Source: Paraburkholderia fungorum (lineage in GTDB: Bacteria > Pseudomonadota > Gammaproteobacteria > Burkholderiales > Burkholderiaceae). Taken from it: a stretch of DNA of 64,000 bases. The position numbers and the translations under genes are program-made. The notes below the pieces were generated by a model, which was given only the letters and a program-made list of their open reading frames with translations, ran no database searches and had not been told where the DNA came from. Of this stretch, positions 42,885-52,221 are shown piece by piece. The stretch's first letter is position 1. Each line of letters opens with the position of its first letter. The stretch is from positions 1,364,001-1,428,000 of the forward strand of contig NZ_FNKP01000001.1 of the NCBI RefSeq assembly GCF_900099835.1, written 5' to 3'.

Positions 42885-45469
42885 GCGATACGGTACGGGG
42901 TTCCACGGCGCGCGCTAACGCGGGGTCGAAAGCGGCGCGTCGTTTTGGCGGCATGGATCTGTTGCGCCAGGCTATCCGCATGACGGCGCGCGACTGGCGC
43001 GCGGGCGAGTTGACGATGCTGCTGCTGGCGCTGGTGCTGGCCGTCGCGGCTTTGTCGAGTGTCGGCTTTCTGGCCGACCGCTTGCATCAGGGGCTGGAGC
43101 GCGACGCGCGGCGCATGATCGGCGCCGATTTCATCGTCCGGGGGGATCATCCTGTCGATCCCGTGTTCGCCGGACAAGCCAAAGCGCTGGGCCTGAACAC
43201 GGCCAGTACGGCGATCTTTCCCAGCATGATCAACTCGACCGGCGCGCAGCCGGTGTCGCGGCTGGCCGCGGTGAAGGCGGTGTCGGACGGCTATCCGCTG
43301 CGCGGCGCACTGCGGATTACGTCCGCGCCCGGTTCGGCGGATCATCCCGCGCAATCGATTCCGTCGCCCGGCACCGTGTGGGTCGACCAGGCGTTGCTCG
43401 ACGCGTTGAAACTGCATGTCGGCGATCCGGTGAAGGTCGGCAATCGCAGCTTCACGATCGGCGCGGTGATTACGCGCGAACTCGATCGCGGCTTTTCGTT
43501 TGTCAACTTTTCGCCGCGTCTGATGCTGCGCGCCGACGAAGTCCAGTCGACCGGGCTGATCACGTTCGGCAGCCGCGTGACTTACCGGCTGCTGGTGGCG
43601 GGCACGGATGAATCAGTGGCGCGTTTCGCGCAGTTCGCGCACGACAAGGTGGACGGCGGCAAGATGCGCGGCGTCGCGCTCGAATCGTTGCAGGACGGCC
43701 AGCCGCAAGTGCGTCAGACGCTCGATCGCGCGAGTCATTTCCTCACGCTCGTGTCGTTGCTGACCGCGCTGCTGGCGGCGGTCGCGATCGCGATGGCCGC
43801 GCATCGGTATATGCGCCGTCATCTCGACGGATGTGCGGCGATGCGCTGTCTCGGCGTCAGCCAGGCGGCGCTGCGCTCGCTGTTCACGCTGGAATTCGTC
43901 GGGCTCGGTTTGATCGGCGGCGCGCTGGGTGTGGCGCTCGGTTTCCTCGGCCATCTCGCGTTGCTGACCTGGCTTGGTTCGCTGATCGACGTCGCGCTGC
44001 CTTACCCGACTGCATGGCCCGCGCTCGAAGGCATCGCCGCCGGCCTCGTGCTGCTGCTCGGCTTCGCTTTGCCGCCGCTGTTGCCGCTCACGCGTGTGCC
44101 GCCGGTGCGCGTGCTGCGTCGTGAGTGGGGCGAAGCGGGGCGCACCGCATGGGCCGCGTACGCGCTCGGCATCGTGCTGTTCGCTGCGCTGCTGGTCGTC
44201 GCGGCGGGTGAGTTGAAGCTCGGCGGAATCGTCGCGGGCGGCTTTGCGGGCGGGCTGCTGGTGTTCGCGTGCGTCGCGCGGCTGGCGCTGTGGGGCGCGG
44301 CGCGTTTCGTGCGCAGCGAGCGCGTGAATGCGGGAATCGGCTGGCGTTACGCGCTGGCGTCGCTCGAACGGCGCAGCAGTGCCAGCGCGTTGCAGATCAC
44401 CGCGCTCGGCATCGGCCTGATGTGTCTGCTGCTGATCGCGATGACGCGCGACGACCTGGTCGCGGGCTGGCGCAAATCGACGCCGCCCGATGCGCCGAAT
44501 GAATTCATCATCGACATTCAGCCGGATCAGCGTGACGCGGTTACGCATTTTCTCGACGCGCACGGCGTGCCCGGCACGGTGCTCGCGCCGATGGTGCGCG
44601 GGCGTTTGACAGCGATCAACGGCAAGCCGGTCAATCCCGATTCGTTCAAGGGCGACGACGCGAAGCGTCTGGTGGACCGCGAATTCAATCTGTCGTACAC
44701 GACGGAATTGCCCGACGACAACCGGATCGCGGGCGGAACCTGGTACGGCGATACAAGCACGCCGCAGATTTCGATCGAGCAGGGGCTCGCGAAGCTGATC
44801 AACGTGAAGCCCGGCGACACGCTGCGCTTCGACGTGACCGGCATGCAGATCGACGCGCCCGTGACGAGTGTGCGCAAGCTCGACTGGGGCTCGTTCAGGG
44901 TCAACTTTTTCGTGCTGATGCCGCCCGCCGCGTTGAAGGATTTTCCGGCGACGTTCATCACGAGTTTTCATCTGCCGCCGGAAAAGCAGTCGACCATCGA
45001 CGGCCTGATCGCCGCTTATCCGAATCTCACGGCCATCGACACCGGTCCTATCCTCGCGCAGATTCAGCGCGTGTTGCAGCAGGTGATCGGCGCGGTGCAG
45101 TTCCTGTTCGCGTTCACGCTCGCGGCGGGCGTGCTGGTGCTGTACGCGGCGCTGGCCGGCACGCGCGATGAGCGTATGCGAGAATCCGCGCTGCTGCGGG
45201 CGTTGGGCGCGTCGCACCGGCAGATCCGGGCGGTGCAGATTGCCGAGTTCGTCGCGGTCGGCGCGCTGGCCGGTTTGATGGCGGCGGTCGGTGCGCAGAT
45301 TATCGGCTGGGTGCTGGCGACGCGCGTGTTCGAGTTTTATCTGAGCTTCGATCCGTGGATGCTGCCGGTTGGGATTGCGGCCGGCGTCGCGTGCGCGGGT
45401 GTCGGCGGGTGGATGAGCTTGCGGCATGTGCTGGCGCGGCCCGCGTTGCAGTCGTTGCGGGATGCGTGA
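42881..45469 (+). CDS. FtsX-type ABC transporter permease (YbbP-like)
   Basis: An 862-residue membrane protein. A first helix near residues 42-62 is followed by a large extracytoplasmic region, three helices (about 285-430), further helices, a second large domain and three C-terminal helices (about 725-850). Each FtsX unit shows the family pattern, for example AAMRCLGVSQAALRSLFTLE and SALLRALGASHRQIRAVQ. This is the double-FtsX arrangement of YbbP-type permeases. The usual YbbA-like ATPase is not adjacent. The start is a TTG at 42881 overlapping the DUF4126 stop, with AGGAG nine bases upstream; an ATG at 42953 is an alternative. The substrate is unknown; lipids or lipoproteins are plausible. 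Confidence 0.87.
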   Translation: MSDTVRGSTARANAGSKAARRFGGMDLLRQAIRMTARDWRAGELTMLLLALVLAVAALSSVGFLADRLHQGLERDARRMIGADFIVRGDHPVDPVFAGQAKALGLNTASTAIFPSMINSTGAQPVSRLAAVKAVSDGYPLRGALRITSAPGSADHPAQSIPSPGTVWVDQALLDALKLHVGDPVKVGNRSFTIGAVITRELDRGFSFVNFSPRLMLRADEVQSTGLITFGSRVTYRLLVAGTDESVARFAQFAHDKVDGGKMRGVALESLQDGQPQVRQTLDRASHFLTLVSLLTALLAAVAIAMAAHRYMRRHLDGCAAMRCLGVSQAALRSLFTLEFVGLGLIGGALGVALGFLGHLALLTWLGSLIDVALPYPTAWPALEGIAAGLVLLLGFALPPLLPLTRVPPVRVLRREWGEAGRTAWAAYALGIVLFAALLVVAAGELKLGGIVAGGFAGGLLVFACVARLALWGAARFVRSERVNAGIGWRYALASLERRSSASALQITALGIGLMCLLLIAMTRDDLVAGWRKSTPPDAPNEFIIDIQPDQRDAVTHFLDAHGVPGTVLAPMVRGRLTAINGKPVNPDSFKGDDAKRLVDREFNLSYTTELPDDNRIAGGTWYGDTSTPQISIEQGLAKLINVKPGDTLRFDVTGMQIDAPVTSVRKLDWGSFRVNFFVLMPPAALKDFPATFITSFHLPPEKQSTIDGLIAAYPNLTAIDTGPILAQIQRVLQQVIGAVQFLFAFTLAAGVLVLYAALAGTRDERMRESALLRALGASHRQIRAVQIAEFVAVGALAGLMAAVGAQIIGWVLATRVFEFYLSFDPWMLPVGIAAGVACAGVGGWMSLRHVLARPALQSLRDA

Positions 45470-45571
45470 TACGTGACGGGTTTGACGGGATGCGCGAAGG
45501 CTGCTGGTCAGCTCGCATGACGCGGTTGCGTAGATTTTCTTTCTGGTTGTTTTTAGGTTGACGAGCAGGTT

Positions 45572-45985
45572 ATGAGCGATTTGAACGACGAAGTGACCAC
45601 GGCAAAGCCGACGGCCTTCGATCTGGTGGGCGGCGAGGCGCGCGTGCGCGAACTGGTCGACCGTTTTTACGACCTGATGGATCTGGAAGCGGATTTCGCC
45701 GGAATTCGCGCGTTGCATCCTGAATCGCTCGACGGTTCGCGCGACAAATTCTTCTGGTTTCTGTGCGGCTGGATGGGTGGGCCGGATCACTACATCAGCC
45801 GGTTTGGTCATCCGCGATTGCGCGCGCGGCATATGCCGTTTCCGATTGCTTCGAGCGAGCGCGATCAGTGGCTCAGGTGCATGGCGTGGGCGATGGAAGA
45901 CATCGGTCTCGACGAGTCGCTGCGAGAACGTCTGCTGGCCTCGTTCTTCGAAACCGCCGACTGGATGCGCAATCGCAATGGCTGA
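45572..45985 (+). CDS. Group II truncated hemoglobin (trHbO)
   Basis: A 137-residue globin. The sequence FDLVGGEARVRELVDRFYDLM starts helix A-B. The FWFLCGWMGGPDHYISRFGHPRLRARHMPF region contains the group II hallmarks: the Trp at G8-equivalent context and the proximal His in the 'RFGHPRLRARH' segment. Such proteins bind oxygen or NO and may serve respiration or stress defence. The last eight bases overlap the start of the DUF924 gene, implying coupled translation. Confidence 0.92.
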   Translation: MSDLNDEVTTAKPTAFDLVGGEARVRELVDRFYDLMDLEADFAGIRALHPESLDGSRDKFFWFLCGWMGGPDHYISRFGHPRLRARHMPFPIASSERDQWLRCMAWAMEDIGLDESLRERLLASFFETADWMRNRNG

Positions 45986-46646
45986 ACCGGAGCCGGAGTC
46001 GGGCGATGCGTGTCATGGGATGTCGGCGGATTATGCCGCGCTCGCCCCGGACGCCCGCGCGGTTCTGGATTGCTGGTTCGGCGAGCCGGGTTCGCCGGGC
46101 TTCGGCGAAGAGCGCAAGCTCTGGTTTTCGCGCAATAACGCGTTCGATGCGATGTTGCGGGAGCGCTTTGGTGCGCTGATCGACGTGGCGAACGAGGTGG
46201 AAAGCGTCCCGACGAAAGCCTCGACGCTCGACCACTGGCAAGCCACACCACTCGGTGCATTGGCGCTGATCATCGTGCTGGATCAATTCTCGCGAAACTG
46301 TCACCGCAATACGCCGCGCGCGTTCGCAGCCGATCACCGTGCATTGCAGGTCGCGCAACGGCTGATCGCGAGCGGCGGCGACCGGTTATTGCCCAGCGCG
46401 CACCATCGTGCGTTTGCTTATCTGCCGTTCGAACACGACGAAACGTTGGGCAGCCAGCACGAATCGCTGCGATTGTTCAGGCAGCTGGAAGCGGAGCCGG
46501 GCGGCAAATCGTACTACCGGTTCGCCGAGCGGCACGCGGCGGTCATCGAACGCTTTGGACGTTTTCCACATCGGAATGCAGTGCTTGGGCGGGTATCGAC
46601 CGATGAAGAGATCGCTTTTTTGCGCAAGCCCGGATCGTCGTTCTAG
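45978..46646 (+). CDS. DUF924 family protein
   Basis: A 222-residue soluble helical protein. Conserved features are VLDCWFGEPG near the N terminus, KLWFSRNNAFD, the central LALIIVLDQFSRNCHRNTPRAF and YLPFEHDETLGSQ. This is the DUF924 (YcgQ/TPR-like fold) family, whose function is unknown. The start at 45978 lies within the end of the hemoglobin gene; an in-frame ATG at 46020 is an alternative. The conserved LDQFSRN and PFEH motifs suggest a binding site, but no reaction is established. Confidence 0.87.
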   Translation: MAEPEPESGDACHGMSADYAALAPDARAVLDCWFGEPGSPGFGEERKLWFSRNNAFDAMLRERFGALIDVANEVESVPTKASTLDHWQATPLGALALIIVLDQFSRNCHRNTPRAFAADHRALQVAQRLIASGGDRLLPSAHHRAFAYLPFEHDETLGSQHESLRLFRQLEAEPGGKSYYRFAERHAAVIERFGRFPHRNAVLGRVSTDEEIAFLRKPGSSF

Positions 46647-46658
46647 CGTTGCCCGCAT

Positions 46659-46676
46659 GATCCGTTAAAACGGATC
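46659..46676. terminator. Hairpin between convergent DUF924 and glycosyltransferase genes
   Basis: A perfect eight-pair stem GATCCGTT / AACGGATC with two bases between the arms, in the 47-base gap between two convergent stops. It could serve as a bidirectional terminator, although the loop is very tight. Confidence 0.4.
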
Positions 46677-46693
46677 GATTCTCTGCGTTCCGA

Positions 46694-48712
46694 TTAATCG
46701 TTGCCCGTGTCCGTCGTGCTGTCCGGCGTACGCACGAACACCCGCAATAGCTCGTCAGTGTCGCCAGGACGCGCGCCGGACCAGAAAAGACGCCACTCGC
46801 CTGCCGGTGCCTTTGTCGTGCCACGGTGGCTTTCCACGATCAGCCAGGTACAGGCGGTACTGCGAGTATCCGCAGTCGGCTGATGCTCGATGCCGGTGTA
46901 GTAGTAAAGCATCGGCGCTTCGGATTCGCCCAGGCCGGAACTGGCCATACAGTCGCCGTCGTTCCATTCAATATCGGTTTTCGCGGCCAATTCCCTGAAC
47001 ACCGAGCGATAGCTCTTCGCATAATCAAGCCAGGGCAACAGCAGCGTGCTGACCAGCCCCCACGCCAGCATCGCGCCTGCGCACCAGCTCAACGCGCCGC
47101 GCCATTTGCCCGCGAATCTGAAAACCGGCAGGAGCCACAGCCAGCCGAACGTCATCAGCAACGCGGCGGCGAGCAGGCCGGGTCTGACCGGCGACACCCA
47201 ATCCAGCGGCAACCAGCGGCCGAGCAGATGCAGCGGCGCATGCGTATTCGCCGGACTGCTGACGATCGACCAGATGATCCACGCGAGCGCGGCCACGCTG
47301 CCGAAGAACACACGGCTCGTCATGTCCCAGGTCGTGTGCAGACGCTGTGGCAGTCGCTCGATACCTTCCGTGGCCAGCAGCGCAAGCGGCGCGATAAACG
47401 GCAGGATGTAGAGTTCGCGCACTGTCGCCGAGCTTTGCAGCACGGCGAAACCGATGCCCGCGAAGATCGCCGGCAACGCCACGCGCGGATCGCGCCAGCG
47501 CCGCCACGCTCCACCAGCCAATGCAGCCAGCGCGAGCGGTACCACCGGGAAACCGACGCTCAGCACAGTGCGCAACACGAACAGACGGCTCTCGTTTTCC
47601 GACCCGAGTTCGGCGACCGAAAAGCCGAAGAAGCGTCCGACGTTGTTGTCCCACAGCCAGACTTTGAAGAGCGTCTCCGAGCGCAGATAGAAGCAGACCG
47701 GCCAGATCAGCGCGAGCGGCGCGCAGACCAGCGCGGCGACACCGAGCGCTCCGGCAAAGCTACGGCTGCGGCAAGCCGGATACAACGCGATCACGGCGAC
47801 AGTGGTCGCGCCGAACACGAGCGGCGCGAACAGACCCTTGGCGAGCAGCGACACGCCCACGCCTGCGCCGAACATCGTGGCGGCACTGAGGAGCGCGTGG
47901 CGTCGTCTGAATGGGGCAGGGAAAGCGCGTGTGGCGTCCGCGTTCGCGGTGTCGTGCAGATGCACGAGCACCAGCTCGAATAGTCCGCAGAAGCCGAGCG
48001 CGGCACCGGCCATCAGCGCGACGTCGGTCATCATGTCGTGCGCGTGTTTGACGACGACGAGCGTTCCGCCGAACAGCGCGAGCGTGCCGATCACCCGCAG
48101 GTCGAACCAGCTCGACGCGGCCACCGCGCGGCGGGCGACGCGTGCCGTGTAGTAGACGGCAAGGCCGGCGAACAGCGCACTCGCTAGACGTGCCGCATCG
48201 TGTAACGGCAGGTAGCGGCCGAACATCCACGCGAGGCCGGCGGCGACCCAATCGTAGAGCGGCGGTTTTTCGACGAACGGTTGACCCGCGTTGGTCGGCA
48301 CGACCAGGTCGCCGGTATCGAGCATGTGCTGGACGATGCCGAACGTGTACGTCTCATCCTGTTTCCATGGCTCGTGGCCCAGCGTGCCGGGCAACAGCCA
48401 CGCGCACAGGACCGCCAGCACGACGAACCACTTCAACGGACGCCATGTTGCGAGTGCGCGCCAGCGGCGCGCGCCTCGCCTATCCGAATCGGCTGGGGTG
48501 GCTGGCGCGGCGGGAGCGGGGGAAGGAGCCGGCGCAGGTGCCATCGCCGCCGTGTAAGCGCCGATGTTGTCCGTGCCCTGGCCGGCTTTCGGCGCAGGAA
48601 GGCCGTGCGCTGCGTCGTGCGTATTGCCGGCAGTGACTGCCTGTGCGGATGGGGTTGCCGCAGCGTGGCTTGCTAGCCACGGCGCGGACGGCTTTTCTTG
48701 CATGGAAGACAT
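46694..48712 (-). CDS. ArnT-like glycosyltransferase (GT39/PMT family)
   Basis: A 672-residue membrane protein with about 12 hydrophobic segments. An Ala/Pro-rich soluble N terminus of roughly 75 residues precedes the first helix. The first periplasmic loop has the catalytic signature HEPWKQDETYTFGIVQHML followed by FVEKPPLYDWVAAGLAWM, the 'DE...KPPL..W' pattern of ArnT and related polyprenyl-phosphate sugar transferases. These enzymes move a sugar from undecaprenyl phosphate to lipid A or other envelope targets; the acceptor is unknown. No arn genes are beside it. The start is uncertain between 48712 and 48703; both have weak ribosome binding sites. Confidence 0.85.
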   Translation of the reverse strand: MSSMQEKPSAPWLASHAAATPSAQAVTAGNTHDAAHGLPAPKAGQGTDNIGAYTAAMAPAPAPSPAPAAPATPADSDRRGARRWRALATWRPLKWFVVLAVLCAWLLPGTLGHEPWKQDETYTFGIVQHMLDTGDLVVPTNAGQPFVEKPPLYDWVAAGLAWMFGRYLPLHDAARLASALFAGLAVYYTARVARRAVAASSWFDLRVIGTLALFGGTLVVVKHAHDMMTDVALMAGAALGFCGLFELVLVHLHDTANADATRAFPAPFRRRHALLSAATMFGAGVGVSLLAKGLFAPLVFGATTVAVIALYPACRSRSFAGALGVAALVCAPLALIWPVCFYLRSETLFKVWLWDNNVGRFFGFSVAELGSENESRLFVLRTVLSVGFPVVPLALAALAGGAWRRWRDPRVALPAIFAGIGFAVLQSSATVRELYILPFIAPLALLATEGIERLPQRLHTTWDMTSRVFFGSVAALAWIIWSIVSSPANTHAPLHLLGRWLPLDWVSPVRPGLLAAALLMTFGWLWLLPVFRFAGKWRGALSWCAGAMLAWGLVSTLLLPWLDYAKSYRSVFRELAAKTDIEWNDGDCMASSGLGESEAPMLYYYTGIEHQPTADTRSTACTWLIVESHRGTTKAPAGEWRLFWSGARPGDTDELLRVFVRTPDSTTDTGND

Positions 48713-48969
48713 CTCTGATTTCTGTGCGCGGCGGCATGAGCCGCATACTTTGTTCTGATCTTTTATCGCGAGCGATCCGCCCTGATTCGCCGCGATTGTA
48801 GCCTCCAATTATTACCGTTGATTACATAAAATGCGCCGTATATCGACGCTATAGGCGTGCGCACGCACGCTCCTCGTCAGATAGACGGGAAATCGTAGTG
48901 CGGAGCGGGGAATGCGCGGCGGCTGGCCGCGCGAAAGAACTGTTGCGGAGTGGTGTGTGAGGGGTGTGC

Positions 48970-49716
48970 CTAGCGCCCACCCGCGACGTCGAGTATTGCG
49001 CCCGTGACGTACGAAGCCGCATCGCTCAGCAGCCACACAATCGACTGCGCGACTTCATCTGCGCTGCCGGGGCGGCCCAGCGGCGTCGATGCGCCAAGCT
49101 GCGCCGCGCGATCCGGCTTGCCGCCGCTCGCGTGAATTTCCGTGTCGATCAGCCCGGGACGCACCGCATTCACGCGCACGCCGCGTGGTCCGAGTTCTTT
49201 GGCGAGTCCGAGCGTCATCGTGTCGATTGCGCCTTTTGAACCGGCGTAGTCGACGTATTCGTTCGGCGAGCCCAACCGCGCTGCCGCCGACGACACATTG
49301 ACGATCACGCCACCCGCACCGCCACGATCCGTCGACATACGACGCGCCGCTTCGCGCGCGCAGAGGTACGCGCCGAGCACGTTGACGTCGAATACGCGCT
49401 TGAGTCGCGCGAGGTCCATATCGGCAAGCTGACTCGACGGCGCGACGATTCCGGCGTTGTTGACGAGCGCATCGACCCGGCCGAACGTCTGCTGAACTGT
49501 GTCGAACATCGCGAGCACGTCGGCTTCGTTCGCGACGTCGCCCGGAATCGGCAGTGCGCGGCCACCGGCTCGCTCCACTTCGGCGACGGTTTCCTGCGCG
49601 GCGGCGCGATTCTGCGCGTAGTTCACGCCGACCGACCAGCCCTGCGCGCCGAGCAGACGTGCGCACGAGCGGCCAATGCCGCGACTTCCACCGGTGATCA
49701 GAACGGCTTTCGTCAT
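48970..49716 (-). CDS. SDR family oxidoreductase
   Basis: A 248-residue classical short-chain dehydrogenase/reductase. The NAD(P) motif is ITGGSRGIGRSCARLLG (TGxxxGxG), the structural motif is NNAGIV, and the catalytic Ser-Tyr-Lys set is present (NVSSAAARLG, then YVDYAGSKGA with Tyr-x3-Lys). The ending SYVTGAILDVAGGR is typical. It resembles sugar or glucose 1-dehydrogenase-like members, but the substrate cannot be assigned. It stands alone, with over 200 bases on both sides. Confidence 0.88.
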   Translation of the reverse strand: MTKAVLITGGSRGIGRSCARLLGAQGWSVGVNYAQNRAAAQETVAEVERAGGRALPIPGDVANEADVLAMFDTVQQTFGRVDALVNNAGIVAPSSQLADMDLARLKRVFDVNVLGAYLCAREAARRMSTDRGGAGGVIVNVSSAAARLGSPNEYVDYAGSKGAIDTMTLGLAKELGPRGVRVNAVRPGLIDTEIHASGGKPDRAAQLGASTPLGRPGSADEVAQSIVWLLSDAASYVTGAILDVAGGR

Positions 49717-49932
49717 CGCTACCTCGTTGTTGGGAAGGGGCTTGCGGTTTGTGCGGACTGCGCAGTGCAGCTTGCCTGCGGTCGAACTCGGCGAGTGAGA
49801 ATGAGCGCCGCTCGTAATACGGCTCGCGACAGCGTTGAGAGCCGTATTGCGATCAACTCACGCGAGGTCTGAAGCGCTCATGTTTCGCGCGAGATAAGGC
49901 AGATCAAGACATCACACGTCGACTATGTCGCA

Positions 49933-50517
49933 TCAAACTGCGTCGCGCCTGATCGCCCATTTGTCTGCTGCGGGTGGCTGATAACCTTGCAGCTTGCCGA
50001 TCAGCGCGGCAGGGTCTGCGTCGACCTGAAGGATGTCGAAATACGCCTTGCGCATGAAGCCTTCGTCGACCGTGTGCTGGAGCAGGTTGATCAGCGGATC
50101 GTAGAAATTGTCGATGTTCAGCAGCGCCACCGGCTTCTGGTGATAGCCGAGTTGCGCCCACGTGTACACCTCGAAAAACTCTTCGAGCGTGCCCACGCCG
50201 CCGGGCATCGCGACGAACGCGTCGGACAGATCCGCCATCATCTTCTTGCGGTGATGCATGTCCGGCACGACGTGCAACTCGGTCAGCCCGTTATGGCCGA
50301 CTTCCTTGTTGACCAGCAACTCGGGGATCACGCCGATCGCGCGGCCGCCCTCGGCCATGACCGTGTCGGCGATCACGCCCATCAAGCCGACCTTGCCGCC
50401 GCCGTAGACCAGCGCGAGATCAGCTTCGACCAGCGCGCGGCCGAACGCGCGCGCGGCTTCCGTATAAAGAGGCTTGGCCCCGTTCGCGGAGCCGCAATAC
50501 ACACATACCGCCTTCAT
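49933..50517 (-). CDS. LOG family protein (nucleoside 5'-monophosphate phosphoribohydrolase)
   Basis: A 194-residue Rossmann-fold enzyme of the LOG/TIGR00730 family. The N terminus MKAVCVYCGSANGAKPLY, GGGKVGLMGVIADTV and the catalytic motif MPGGVGTLEEFFEVYTW (PGGxGTxxE) are all present. Members cleave the ribose-phosphate from cytokinin nucleotides or from ordinary AMP/GMP. The start at 50517 is three bases after the stop of the TetR-type regulator gene, so the two are cotranscribed and possibly functionally linked. In plant-associated Burkholderiaceae a cytokinin role is possible; nucleotide salvage is equally likely. Confidence 0.92.
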   Translation of the reverse strand: MKAVCVYCGSANGAKPLYTEAARAFGRALVEADLALVYGGGKVGLMGVIADTVMAEGGRAIGVIPELLVNKEVGHNGLTELHVVPDMHHRKKMMADLSDAFVAMPGGVGTLEEFFEVYTWAQLGYHQKPVALLNIDNFYDPLINLLQHTVDEGFMRKAYFDILQVDADPAALIGKLQGYQPPAADKWAIRRDAV

Positions 50518-50519
50518 GC

Positions 50520-51245
50520 TCAACTGTCCTTGGGTTCGTTGCGGGGCGCGGCGCCTTCCTTGGGCGGCAGGTAGTCGTAAAACTCGCGCTTGGGCAGCTT
50601 GCCGGACACGAGGTCGTCGAAAAGCTGCCGCGAGCGGCCGCGCAGATAAGGCGCCATCAGCGACACGATCTGCACGCTCACCTGATGCAGCTCCGCGCGA
50701 ATCGCTTCCTGCTCGTTGTATTTGCGCGGATTCATCACGAACTGATACGACAGCCAGTACGTGCCGATCACGCCGACGTTGGTCGCGATAACCTGCATTT
50801 CTTCGGGCGTGACGACCATTTCGCCGTCGGCGATGAGCTGCTCGCAGAACTGGCTCGCAAAGCGCACCTTGTGGCTGATGATCTGCTTGAAGTGCGTTTC
50901 GAGCGTGCGGTTGCGCGCGAGCAGGTCGTTCAGGTCGCGATACAGGAAACGGTAACGCCAGGTGAAGTCGACCATGTACTGCAGATACGACCACATTTCG
51001 TCGATGGTCGCGCGATGGTCGTCGGGGAAACGCAGACGCTTTTCAATCTCCTGCTCGAACTGGCTGAAGATGCTGTTGATGATGTCGTCTTTATTGCGGA
51101 AGTGGTAGTACAGGTTGCCTGGACTGATTTCCATTTCCTCGGCGATGGTCGTCGTCGTGACGTTCGGCTCGCCGATTTCGTTGAACAGCTTCAACGAGAG
51201 TTCGAGAATCCGTTCGCGCGTGCGGCGGGGAGGTTTGGCTTCCAT
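50520..51245 (-). CDS. TetR/AcrR family transcriptional regulator
   Basis: A 241-residue regulator. The N-terminal helix-turn-helix is residues about 8-55 (RERILELSLKLFNEIGEPNVTTTTIAEEMEISPGNLYYHFRNKDDI). The ligand-binding domain contains WRYRFLYRDLNDLLARN, common in a Burkholderiales and gamma-proteobacterial subgroup. It is followed after two bases by the LOG-family gene. The ligand and operator are unknown; such regulators usually repress their own operon. Confidence 0.9.
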   Translation of the reverse strand: MEAKPPRRTRERILELSLKLFNEIGEPNVTTTTIAEEMEISPGNLYYHFRNKDDIINSIFSQFEQEIEKRLRFPDDHRATIDEMWSYLQYMVDFTWRYRFLYRDLNDLLARNRTLETHFKQIISHKVRFASQFCEQLIADGEMVVTPEEMQVIATNVGVIGTYWLSYQFVMNPRKYNEQEAIRAELHQVSVQIVSLMAPYLRGRSRQLFDDLVSGKLPKREFYDYLPPKEGAAPRNEPKDS

Positions 51246-51519
51246 GTCGTCCGGCCCTGGTTACGCCGGGCTGTGCGCGTGGCGGCATGCCGCTGCTGCG
51301 TGATCCGCCCGGACGCGGTTGGTATATAGGTCTGTCGGACGATTATAAACCGAGCGTTCTGATACTCAGGGTTTTCGTGCGCCGAATAAATTTGGGCGAG
51401 ACGAAGCCGCGCGGGCATGCGCTTCTGGGGCTTTTCTGAGCGTGCGATTGCGAACCGATGTGCGCGGCAGGCGGCGTGGTTCGATGATCAAACCTCGGCC
51501 AGATCGCGCAGGGCACCCC

Positions 51520-52221
51520 TCAGAACCACGCGCCGACCCAGCGCACCACGAGCGGTCCGACGATCAATCCCCACGTCATCAGACACATGCCGAGCGCTAC
51601 CATCACCGCCGCGCTGCCGAGGTCTTTCGCGCGGCGCGACAGTTCGTGACGCTCGAGCGAAATGCGGTCGATTGCTGCTTCCACGCTCGAATTCAGCAAC
51701 TCGACGATCAGCACCAGCAGCACCGAGCCGAGCAGCAGCACGCGCGATACCGGCTCGACCGGAACCAGCACGCCGCACGGAATCAGGATCGCGGCGAGCG
51801 TGAGCTCCTGGCGAAACGCGCTCTCCTCGCGGATCGCCACCTGGAATCCGGCGAGCGAGTTTTTCATCGCGTGCCACGCGCGGGTGAGGCCGCGATTGCC
51901 CTTGTACGGATTGAAGGGCAGCGGGGCGAGGGGATCGTCGGGGCTGAGCGGTTCGTGCTGGGTGTCGGTGGCGTGGTCTTGACCTTGACCTTGCCCCTGA
52001 CCGAGCGAATCGCCGTTGGCCTTGTGCGCGGCATAAGCGATGCCCGCGCCGTTGATGCCGTTTATCCCGTGCGCATGTTCTGCATGAGCGGCATGCTCCG
52101 GCGCGCCGGCTTCGCTGACATCGTCGAACGGCTCGATGCTGGCGGTCTCGCCGCCAGCGCGGCCGGCGCGTCTCACTGTGGATGAGTTGCTTCGCATGGA
52201 CGGCTGCGCGCGCCGCGTCAT
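51520..52221 (-). CDS. dgkA: Diacylglycerol kinase with long N-terminal extension
   Basis: A 233-residue protein. The C-terminal part of about 125 residues is a DgkA domain with three membrane helices: RAWHAMKNSLAGFQVAIREESAFRQEL, then VELLNSSVEAAIDRISLERHELSRRAKDLGSAAVM, which has the catalytic Glu and the E-x3-N/D pattern. It phosphorylates diacylglycerol to phosphatidic acid. The N-terminal 100 residues are low-complexity, rich in Ala, His, Gly and Gln (GQGQGQGQ), and absent from the 122-residue E. coli enzyme. The ATG at 52221 overlaps the glycosyltransferase stop (ATGA), implying coupled translation; an ATG at 52197 is possible. Confidence 0.88.
   Translation of the reverse strand: MTRRAQPSMRSNSSTVRRAGRAGGETASIEPFDDVSEAGAPEHAAHAEHAHGINGINGAGIAYAAHKANGDSLGQGQGQGQDHATDTQHEPLSPDDPLAPLPFNPYKGNRGLTRAWHAMKNSLAGFQVAIREESAFRQELTLAAILIPCGVLVPVEPVSRVLLLGSVLLVLIVELLNSSVEAAIDRISLERHELSRRAKDLGSAAVMVALGMCLMTWGLIVGPLVVRWVGAWF

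Noticed and set aside
51975..52005. Tandem hexamer-like repeat coding for Gln-Gly in dgkA
   Set aside because: A short low-complexity coding repeat; no evidence for phase variation.
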